From NCBI GenBank assembly GCA_944472135.2, contig OX235264.1, positions 118,697,809-118,761,808 on the forward strand: a DNA stretch of 64,000 nucleotides, read 5' to 3'. Numbering within the stretch: the stretch's first letter is position 1; each line of letters starts with the position of its first letter. Positions 56,380 through 64,000 of this stretch are shown here, piece after piece. Position numbers and translations under genes: made by a program. The stretch comes from Trichobilharzia regenti. Lineage: Eukaryota; Platyhelminthes; Trematoda; Strigeidida; Schistosomatidae. Under the pieces are notes generated by a model that was given only the letters and a program-made list of their open reading frames with translations, was not told where the DNA came from and ran no database searches.

Positions 56380-57060
56380 GCACGTCATCATGTTACTGGT
56401 GTCTCTGTCATCACTTTCAACCGGCCCCTCAATTGCTTATTGATTTTCTTTTCCTCTTCACAAAATCTCCTGGAAATTACCCTCAGACCCATGATCAACT
56501 TGTCGCATCCCATTTGGTTTTCATTCGAGGACATACCTGGCATATAATGCCATTTGAATGTGTTTTCAGAGTATGTTCAATCCATCTCAGTTTCGCTAAG
56601 CATACTTTTTCGATTGCTGAATGATTCGCTCCTCTGAAAGAATCCTTGTTAATTCCTTTTTCTGACTGGCCGGCATATTTTCAGTACCAAGTGGAGTTAG
56701 GTGTAAATGAAATGCTTAAGGTGACACTCCAAATCTCCGAATCATACAGAACCATTAACTTGATATTATTGTTGAATATCCCAATGTTGTTTCCTATGGT
56801 AGGTCCTTTAATGTAGATCATTGTACTGATTTTCGACTTATAATCCCGATCTTGTGTTGCTTTAACATCTTCATGAGTGCTGCATGCAGTGGAAGATAAG
56901 TGGAAGAAATGACTACGGAATAAGCTTTTACAGTTGATGCCATCTAGTGTTTCCTGTTCACTGAGTATCTTCGTCCCCACTGTCTTCTCTTATGTTCCCT
57001 TGATGTCCCGCCGTCTTTGCCTTGCCGTCAACTTGATGATTTACACTTTAAATTAAAATC
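56380..57060 (-). pseudogene. RTE-clade fragment
   Basis: Minus strand: STHEDVKATQDRDYKSKIST, NNIGIFNNNIKLMVLYDSEIW, KYAGQSEKG and AKLRWIEHTLKTHSNGI. The C-terminal end is eroded. Confidence 0.65.
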
Positions 57061-57084
57061 TTCAATTTTGGAGACAGCCGACCA

Positions 57085-57445
57085 ACAATAACAAGTACCT
57101 ATCACAGTCAACGAGAGGAATTTGAAACGGGGTCATCTGCCTCACTAATCTAGGGTAGAATTCTTTCAACTACATGTGGCATGACAGCTGAAGATGTGAA
57201 AACGAGAATCAAAAAGTCAAGACAGATATTCATCACTATGAAATCAAATCAGAAATCTACCACCCTCAGCATAAAGAATAAAATTCGGATTTCCAACACG
57301 AATGTCAAGTCAGTCAGTCAGTCATTCTGTATGCGTTAGAAACATGGCGTGTGCGTCTCGTTAAGCATTTTCAACAGCCAGGTGCTGACCTTTATCAACA
57401 GCTACCTTCGTGGCTGCACATAAAAGATTAAATGGCCGGAAAGAT
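57085..57445 (+). pseudogene. RTE-clade fragment
   Basis: TVNERNLKRGHLPH-type text, a decayed YLGRILSTTCG, MTAEDVKTRIKKS, LSIKNKIRISNTNVKSVSQS and a LYQQLPSWLHIKD block. It lies head to head with the previous fragment. Confidence 0.65.
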
Positions 57446-57564
57446 TTAACAACTACAAAACTCTCGAAACTAGTCAACCGAGAACGCATTGGTTAACAGT
57501 TGTACCAAAGAAAACTGGGATGATATAATGGAGAAGATTTGTAGCTCAGGTGGATGATTTTGAT

Positions 57565-58440
57565 GTGGTTGGGTTCTCTAAGGTAGCTGGATAGTTAATT
57601 TGCAAAGCTTTCATCGCCCTATTAGGCGACATCTTCAGCGCGTACTTCAATTCGTTGAAGTGAGCTTTTAGATTTCTCCATGAAATTTGTTAATCATCTC
57701 TCCTGGTGACCTTGGACGTGATTGGTCGTTTTCTGGGGTTTTTTTACGCCCTCTAACCTACTGGTATTGGTGTTGATTGTTTCCTTGACTTGAACTTTCA
57801 CTCTTTGTGTGTATGATTTTTTTCTTATCGGTTGGTAAATTTTTGTCTATCTCGATATGTCTATTGACTGAAGATTCACTGGAATACCAGGCAGCCTTCT
57901 AAAAATTCTCTAGTATTCTTGGTGTTATTTCCTTTGTCTAATATTTGAACGCTGGTTGTCCCAGTCGAATTGGTGTCCGTGGTTATCTGTATGCAGTGAC
58001 GTAATACAAGGTAGTGGATATCTTGTCTTTTGACGGCTAGGCTACGTTCATAGATACGAATATGGAGGGGACGTCCAATATGACCAATGTAGTGTTTTAT
58101 TCCTCAGTTGTTACAATTAATTTTGTAGATGATTTTGGTTTTATCTTCTTTTGTTGTTGAGTATTTCGGTTGACATAACGCCAGCTGGGCGAAGTGATTT
58201 TTGTTCGACGTCAATTCCTCATCAAGGTTTGAAGAGTCTTGCAGTGATTTCTGATATGTCCTTTATGTATGGTAGGGCGATTTTCTTTGTGCTTTCTTTG
58301 GGGGCCTTCGATTTGATTGGTTGACTTGAGAGTATGTGTCTTCTTCTTCACTTCCAATGCAAAGAGCCTATAGGCTGTCAAAACACACAAAACAACCAAA
58401 TTCGTTCAAGGTCGCCCATCAGGAGAGATAACTATCAAGT
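57565..58440 (-). pseudogene. Penelope-like element (family F) linker, endonuclease and 3' end
   Basis: Minus strand: frame 58211-58399 (KSTNQIEGPQRKHKENRPTI, HIRNHCKTLQT), SPSWRYVNRNTQQQ, a core reading NTTLVILDVPSIFVSMN (a decayed YIGxS...IHEH) and the eroded C-terminus, then a 3' hammerhead. Stops throughout. Confidence 0.7.
57601..57645 (-). ncRNA. PLE 3' hammerhead ribozyme
   Basis: Core CTGAAGA, one extra T, stem II GTCGCC/GGCGAT around TAATAG (six pairs with one G-U), GAAA, minimal stem III AGCT, CTT cleavage triplet and a three-pair stem I. Better preserved than the equivalent at 35318-35360. Confidence 0.7.
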
Positions 58441-58520
58441 TCATGGAGAAATCTTAAAGCTCACTTCAAATTGAAGTATTCGCTGGATATGTCACCTGGT
58501 AGGGCTTAGAGAACACAACC
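58375..58520 (+). repeat. PLE family F terminal segment, inverted to the body
   Basis: AAGGTCGCCCATCAGGAGAG, TGGAGAAATCTTAAAGCTCAC and a broken hammerhead (GCTGGATATGTCACC, GTAGGGC) match 35240-35350. It joins the minus-strand PLE end, giving an inverted terminal arrangement. Confidence 0.6.
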
Positions 58521-58534
58521 ACATCTAAAACTGG

Positions 58535-58795
58535 GATGAGTCGGACAAACATTGAGGAGACCTTCGATTGATATCGCACGCCAAGTAACACCTCGAGTGG
58601 AAATCCAATGGGGAGTCGTTTCAAGCTTGATATGGAGGAGATCATGCAAAGAGGAGGTGAGAAACTATGAGCAGTTGTGGAACCAGTTGATGAGAACCTC
58701 AGAGAATAGGATGAAGTGGAGATCTGTTGTAGAAGCACAATATTCTACTTGGAACTCCAGTAGTAATGACAAATAACAATAATGTACCTCATGTT
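58535..58795 (+). pseudogene. RTE-clade extreme 3' end
   Basis: Frame 58552-58776: RRPSIDIARQVTPRVEIQWG, LIWRRSCKEEVRNYEQLWNQ, RMKWRSVVEAQYSTWN. Confidence 0.75.
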
Positions 58796-59900
58796 CTCAC
58801 CTACATTGTTTCATCTTTCGCGTAATTCCCCAGGTATCACGTGATAAAAACAATAATTTCTTTCCTAGTTTAATTTAAGTTGATACTTGGTTTTGAAGGC
58901 AGAAGCAACAATATGGCCGTTGGCTTCTTAGCCAATCACGTGCGAGGCTCACAAACCGATGGTAGCTCTGATTGGCTAGTACACTTAAAAGCCTTGTCGT
59001 TGCCATTGCCTCTGACACTATGCGGGCTTGATGTCATTCAAATATGTATCATGCTGATTAGTCCATTTGGTTCGATGAACATTCCGAGAACTCATTAAAC
59101 AGCATCATATCAGTACCAAGGATAGAAAAACATCATGTTTCCCATTGATTATTGATCGATTTATGTGTAGATAATTTTCATTCATAGTCATTTAGAATTA
59201 GCCTCTTCTTAAGGTTTAGAACAATGCTGAAAGTATGTTTTAAAGTTGTGAAGCTTAAACCAATGCTGTTTCATCCCTGAACATGTCCAATATACAGAAT
59301 TGCATAATTTATTCTGTTTGTTGGACGTAATTGATCGATGATTATTGAAATATGTTGTTTTACTAAAACAATTGAATGTGTTCATAAAATTATGCTGCAT
59401 CACTTGTTCATGGTTAAATAAGGTCATCAGTACAGTGACCAATTCAAAAATCGATTTTGTTACGCTTATATATATGAGCCATGCCGATGTAGTGGACCGA
59501 TTATTGAACGAGATAAAAGAACTGAACACAAGTGTGGTTAAACACTAAAACTGTACTTTTAATCCGCCCATCTAAAATCTGTACGTCTTGTTGTTATATG
59601 ATAATACAATTTGCCTCGCTTCCGAGATTCGTGTTCAGCCAAGTGTGCTTCAGTGTGTGTCTCTGTGTGTCACTTAGCTAGTCAGTGTGTGCTCTATCCT
59701 TTTTCTAAAAGGTGAAGGTGCTTCCAGAGCTCTGGTTGTCCTTTACACTACTCTAATTTAAGGGAACGATTCTAGCTCATCAAAGAATCATGAGTAGAAT
59801 TCAGACAATTATCAAAGAATTTTGATTTCACAGATGACAGCGCTCACCTGATAAATTGACATCGAGTATTCCAAATCGGACAACACTGCTTACTTTAATA
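58796..59900. other. Unassigned; CCAAT-rich part then AT-rich DNA
   Basis: 58800-59100 has CCAAT/ATTGG boxes around two CACGTG sites (TATCACGTGATA at 58835, AATCACGTGCG at 58936). It might be an LTR or promoter-like segment, but no ends or partner are visible. Opposing frames at 59209-59548 have no motif. Confidence 0.3.
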
Positions 59901-59904
59901 ACGA

Positions 59905-60545
59905 ATGTTTAGTTTGATTTGGTAGAACCACAAATGCACATTTCGCCTGTTTTGGGGGCTCATCAACTGGATGTACCTACAACTAGCCAGTTAGTGATAG
60001 CGGTGTTCATCTACCTTTCTTTTCAAACTCCGAAGCATTATCCACTACACTATTTGGGCCACGAGAGCCATCTCTTCTTCGACGGAGAGCAGTTATTGTT
60101 TTGATTGATTGATATGTCAATCACTGTCCTAGTGTGGACGCTTCAGCGGTGTCTGAGTATTGGCATGGTTTTATTTGGTGAGTAGTGACCAGCAGTGGGT
60201 CCCAAGGCGCTAAGTTTATCCTTTTTTCGGACTTGTCAGCTGGATGTTTCTACATCATAGTGATTGATGATGATCCGACTGAAACTTGTACCAAGCAGCT
60301 ATCGTTAGAAAAGTCAAAACTCTGTCTGTTAGGCCACTGCTGTCAAATTAATTCAGTGGGGTAAGCACCTTGCTTTATAAACTACTGTTTTATTGGAAGT
60401 TAACTGGTGGATGGTGACTAGCAGTAGAATCCAGGACAACACGCATTTCGTCCCATCTCGGACTCTTCATCTGGATGTTCCAACTGAGACTCGAACCCAG
60501 TGCCCGTTATTTCAAACGCCAAGATCACATGGGTCACAAGAGCCA
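59905..60545 (-). repeat. Cluster of three Sm-alpha-like units, minus strand
   Basis: Hammerhead remnants at about 59925-59985 (CCAGTTGATGAGCCC, GGCGAAATG), 60181-60265 (CCAGCTGACAAGTCC, GAAA lost) and 60428-60478. The intact-looking units share the CACTGCTGGTCACTA/TACTGCTAGTCACCATCC end. Spacing of about 200-250 bp suggests loosely tandem copies. Confidence 0.65.
60428..60478 (-). ncRNA. Sm-alpha hammerhead ribozyme, core variant
   Basis: Minus strand: CCAG, ATGAAGA, stem II GTCC/GGAC around GAGATG, GAAATGCG, GTCCTGGATTC. Stem I CCAG/CTGG. The first core base is A, not C. Confidence 0.7.
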
Positions 60546-60879
60546 ATTTTTGTGCAATGGGTCATATTAGTTATTAATTGGACCAAAGTCCTTGGTCTGG
60601 TTTTATTTGGAAATGAATATGTTCTTTAATTTTTCTGACGATATCCAGAAGACCGAGGCGTTTTGGTGTGTTCTCCAAAGCAACGCAGCTGTGATTATGA
60701 CAGATATGACACAGACCATTTTAATAGAAGAGAATCTGAGCGTTGTGGTAAAATATAATACCATATTAAATAAGTTTACTTGATATGACATACAGTGACA
60801 GAGCACTAATAATTGAGTGACGTTTCCAGCACAAATTATTATTATGCGGGCTATACTACTTTAAATATATTTATTATTA
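60546..60879. other. Non-coding, PLE-end remnants
   Basis: About 60800-60850 (minus) holds a decayed hammerhead-like GGAAACGTCACTCAATTA. Nothing else recognised. Confidence 0.35.
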
Positions 60880-61063
60880 GTGCTAGAACAAGACATATAA
60901 GCGAACAATATTGTTTATTATAATAAAGGTTTTTTGTATTTCCCAGTGAATGAAAAGGATAAAACGATATTGTTTTTACTGACGTTTCGCTATTTAATGC
61001 TGCTGCTAATAGCTTTATCAAAGTAGTATTATTAAACCAGAAGAATTTACAAAATCCACTCAG

Positions 61064-61064
<1 letters not shown>
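60880..61064 (-). repeat. PLE family H terminal repeat, inverted to the body
   Basis: The minus strand matches 61880-62000 (AAATAGCGAAACGTCAGTAA and neighbours). It points away from the coding fragment at 61130-62010, giving inverted ends around a (TA)n core. Confidence 0.65.
60977..61025 (-). ncRNA. PLE hammerhead-like ribozyme with U-A at the 3-8 core pair
   Basis: Stem I TACT/AGTA, core TTGATAA, one extra A, stem II GCTATT/AATAGC (six perfect pairs), GAAA, stem III ACGT, GTC cleavage. Positions 3 and 8 are U and A. Confidence 0.65.

Positions 61065-61065
<1 letters not shown>

Positions 61066-61114
<49 letters not shown>
61066..61114. repeat. (TA)n microsatellite
   Basis: Uninterrupted TA run of about 49 bp at the point where the inverted PLE end meets the PLE body. 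Confidence 0.9.
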
Positions 61115-61116
<2 letters not shown>

Positions 61117-61129
61117 CAACTTAATCATC

Positions 61130-62010
61130 GACATTAAATATTGTCGAAAACGTATCCCGAAGACATCGGCCTCAACATCTGTCTTTCCACATAGATCAGA
61201 AATGTCAGACAATTTCAGAAGAGTACCCAATAAGCACAACGTCAGACTTTTCTTTAAAACATCAGACACGCGCACTAAAAAGCAATCTTGTCCATGTAAC
61301 AGACCAAATCCCGAAAGATTCTCTATCCAATTGTGTCTACAAAATAAAATTCTTGGAATGTAATGCAATCTACATCGGACAAACATCTCGAGAAATCAAA
61401 ATCAGAAGAAATGAACACCGTAGAGCCGACTCTGTTCGACCACTGACAAATCCAGCTGATGAACTAGAAAAGCTTTAAAAATCATCAGCCATAGGTCTAC
61501 GCACTACGCTACAGAATCAGGCCACAAAATTGATTTTCACAATATTGAAATCATCATCCAGAAAAAGCATTTCAGAAATGACAAAGAACGTCTCGTTTCA
61601 TCATAAGCACTTCATATCAAGTGGAATCCAAATCGTCTGAATAAGAATGATGGACTGAAACACCCCCACCTCCCCCATGAAGTTGCAAAATCAACACAAA
61701 TGTGATAAGCAGTTTCATTATGTAAATAAATATACGCTACTTTTACAATATAAAACACTTAACAAATCCAACAGTCTACACTTCATTTTGTTATGTTTAC
61801 CAATTGGTCAACTTGACAACAACGTTAACAGAATTATCCCATGCTGAGAAACGATTATTAAGTTGTTAAATATAGACTGAGTGGATTTTATAAATTCTGA
61901 TTTAATAATATTTTGACGAAGCTATTAGCATTAAATAGCGAAACGTCAGTAAACACAACAATATCATTTTGTTTTTCATTCATTGGGAAATACAAACAGA
62001 ACTTTTAATA
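61130..62010 (+). pseudogene. Penelope-like element (family H) endonuclease and 3' end
   Basis: Plus strand: CQTISEEYPISTTSDFSLKH, CVYKIKFLECNAIYIGQTSR (intact-looking YIG core), EIKIRRNEHRRADS, PADELEKL-stop-KSSAIGL, then the non-coding 3' part ending in a hammerhead (61905-61955: TTGACGA, extra A, GCTATT/AATAGC, GAAACGTC). It provides the empty site for foldback SINE 1. Confidence 0.8.
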
Positions 62011-62079
62011 TAATGAATATCATATACCCAACGCCTAAATTATTTCAAACTGTTAAAAGGGAAGTTGGTTTGGAAATAT

Positions 62080-62190
62080 TTAACAATATTGTTGTTTTGA
62101 ATTAGGTCTTCTGCTTCAGACTTTACTCTAATTTACATAGATTTATATATAACAATTTTTAATCAATCACGGTGATTTTGTCGATCAAAT
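62080..62190 (+). repeat. PLE family G terminal segment, inverted to the body
   Basis: CTTTACTCTAATTTACATAG and TTTATATATAACAATTTT as at 38100-38145, in plus orientation, followed by (AAT)n and the minus-strand PLE. Confidence 0.6.
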
Positions 62191-62209
62191 AATAATAATA
62201 ATAATAATA

Positions 62210-62990
62210 ATAATGTGTTAAATGTTTTGAACGAAATTAATAACGATGATTATAATGATAACAAAATATTGATAATAAGGTTTACGCAGGTGGCGATAAG
62301 AATAAAAAAGGCAGTAATATATGTATATGTAGACAATTCAATAAATAAATTAGGTCAAATCTTAAAAGTTACGTAATACTAAAGCTGAAGTGGACAGATA
62401 ATCAGAGTTGAAATAAATATCATAAAAGTACGAAGGAGATGGAAATTAAGGTAGGGTGGGAGGTCTTTGACTAGAATTCATCTAGGCCAAAGGAGAGACA
62501 ATGGTAGAACAAACTTCTTTTATTGTATGCAGAGACTAGGAATGTTCTCTTGAATTAATTTCCATAGCCTCTTCGACTATGTGTTTAACAGGCGGGTTCA
62601 AAAGGCTCGACGGAATGCGATAGATATCTTTGAAGGCACTTCTTCTATCCACTTGATGACTACTATCACTAATCAAATGAGTCGAAAATATAACTTATAG
62701 ATTTTATTTGACCTTTCCCGGACCATGAAGGAAGATGCTCATTAATACGTTTGTTAGCTGCCTAGTTGTTCGTCCTATATAGCTTTCTCCTCAGGAGCAG
62801 CTATATTTATAGATACACATAGAAGTGGCACAGCTTTGCAGCTTGTCTTTCACTTGAGCAATCAAAATTGGTTGGCTGGAAAATGACAAACAAAGGGTGG
62901 TGGCAATATAAGTCCATTTTATTGTTCTCGACGATCTTAGATTTAGGACGTTAGTAACCACGTCCCTATGAAATTGCACTTTTATGAACT
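62210..62990 (-). pseudogene. Penelope-like element (family G) endonuclease and tail
   Basis: Minus strand: frame 62791-62979 (VVTNVLNLRSSRTIKW, AQVKDKLQSCATSMCIYKYS), then GESYIGRTTRQLTN, a frameshift, FSTHLISDSSHQVDRRSAFK and DIYRIPSSLLN, and the tail to 62210. Nearest relative: 38040-38930. Confidence 0.75.
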
Positions 62991-62999
62991 ACTGTACTA

Positions 63000-63205
63000 A
63001 TGAAAGGAATTATCAGTAGTACATTAAGATACGTTCATTGCTGCAGAAATATCGAAATGTGAAGTGATAGATTTAATGTCAAAAAGAATGAATGAACCAG
63101 TGTTGCTGAGAAACATAAAAGACAAGAGAAGAAGACAAAGAAATACACAATACGAGAGGCAGAAGCTGCGCACGACACAGAAGATCTGTTCAAATGAAGG
63201 TTTTC
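63000..63205 (+). repeat. Unidentified dispersed repeat R, copy 3
   Basis: TTATCAGTAGTACATTAAG, TTCATTGC, then ACACAGAAGATCTGTTCAAA. It adjoins a PLE on its left and an RTE (ATT)n tail on its right. Confidence 0.5.
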
Positions 63206-63206
63206 A

Positions 63207-63207
<1 letters not shown>

Positions 63208-63241
<34 letters not shown>

Positions 63242-63745
63242 CCTTTAGTTCCCAGAGGAACATAGGGCTTCAGCTGCGCGTCTCCATTGCCTTCGGTTTT
63301 CTGCCAACTTTTTCAATCCGCTCCAAGTCTACCCACAGGCTTTCATCTCCTCTTCACATGACCTCCTCCAAGTCACCCTCACACTGACGACCAACTCGAC
63401 GCTTCCCTTTCGGGTTCCACTCGACCGGTGGATTGCCTAGTGATGTCACTTGATGGTTTCCTCAGAGTATGGCCAATCCATCTCCATTTCTTCCTGCATA
63501 TTTCTTTCACAATCGGTTCCTGGCTGGTTCGCTCATTGTCAGAGATCCCTGTTGCTGATATTTTCTGGCCGGCCATCTGATCTTGGGTGGAGCATTGAGC
63601 GCAGACAACTGTTAATGAAGGTCTGTAATTTGTTTGAGATGCTCTTTATGACGCGCCAAGTTTCTGATCCGTATAGTAGCACTGACTTCACATTGGAGTT
63701 GAAAATCCGGATCTTATTTTTGACGCTGAGTGCTGTTGAATATGC
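63208..63745 (-). pseudogene. RTE-clade 3' end, well preserved
   Basis: (ATT)n at 63208-63240, then the minus strand: frame 63379-63576 MAGQKISATGISDNERTSQE, CRKKWRWIGHTLRKPSSDIT, and upstream text for the SETW..HKEHLKQITDLH block to 63745. The upstream RT is absent. Confidence 0.8.
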
Positions 63746-64000
63746 ACATATATTTATTTATTTATTTAATAAAAGTAAATGAGCTGAATTTAAGACATAG
63801 ATAGTCAAGAGAAACTTTGGAGAAAAAATGACATTCCTAAGTAATGAAGTATTTAGAAATTAAAGTATATGTATGAAGTGGTAGAATACTTCAGGTAAAA
63901 TGATGCCGCCTGCAGGGTGTTAGAATTGTTCAGATTTCCTGGGAAAATCGATTAATTGTAAAGCTGTTGGAAGAGTGAAAAATAGTTAGAAATTAGACAT

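Noticed and set aside
59209..59548. Opposing frames of 106 and 67 codons
   Set aside because: No motif, no repeat partner in the window and no splice or promoter context.

Overview
This window looks like repeat-dense nuclear DNA of a schistosomatid blood fluke, most likely Schistosoma. The assignment is inferred from the element mix: AT-rich sequence; many Penelope-like (PLE) GIY-YIG fragments; RTE-clade (SR2-like) and CR1-like non-LTR fragments; a Ty3/Gypsy gag with a CCHC knuckle; and Sm-alpha-type hammerhead ribozyme repeats. I found no convincing host gene, rRNA gene, true tRNA gene or CRISPR array. Nearly every long reading frame is a decayed piece of a retroelement.

Layout. 1-1.57 kb: 3' part of a short gag-only LTR element with its gag-like frame open; a second, structurally complete copy lies at 22.80-24.63 kb. 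1.8-8.3 kb: PLE and RTE fragments around a 1.1-kb foldback hairpin (2.43-3.54 kb). 8.3-21.2 kb: nested PLE, RTE, tRNA-derived SINE and Sm-alpha copies. 24.7-33.4 kb: PLE, CR1-like and RTE fragments and a perfect (GATA)234 array (27.99-28.93 kb). 34.0-42.9 kb: a PLE with a hammerhead motif near each end, a solo LTR and further PLE/RTE pieces. 43.5-55.5 kb: a 12-kb inverted duplication (arms about 4.9 kb, spacer about 1.9 kb) carrying foldback SINEs with canonical hammerhead ribozymes. 55.5-64 kb: more PLE/RTE debris, an Sm-alpha cluster and PLE copies with inverted terminal parts.

How the parts relate. Self-cleaving RNA motifs recur in unrelated elements. tRNA-SINE and Sm-alpha hammerheads have the textbook core. 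PLE hammerheads share a variant with one extra nucleotide before stem II, and the 3-8 core pair changes between families while staying Watson-Crick in the best copies. Target-site duplications, empty sites and arm-specific insertions give a relative order of events: PLE first, then the foldback SINE, then the inverted duplication, then a solo LTR in one arm only.

Limits: all calls come from reading the sequence by eye. Family names are clade-level and element boundaries without stated duplications are good to about 10-50 bp. PLE family letters (C to H) are my own labels.
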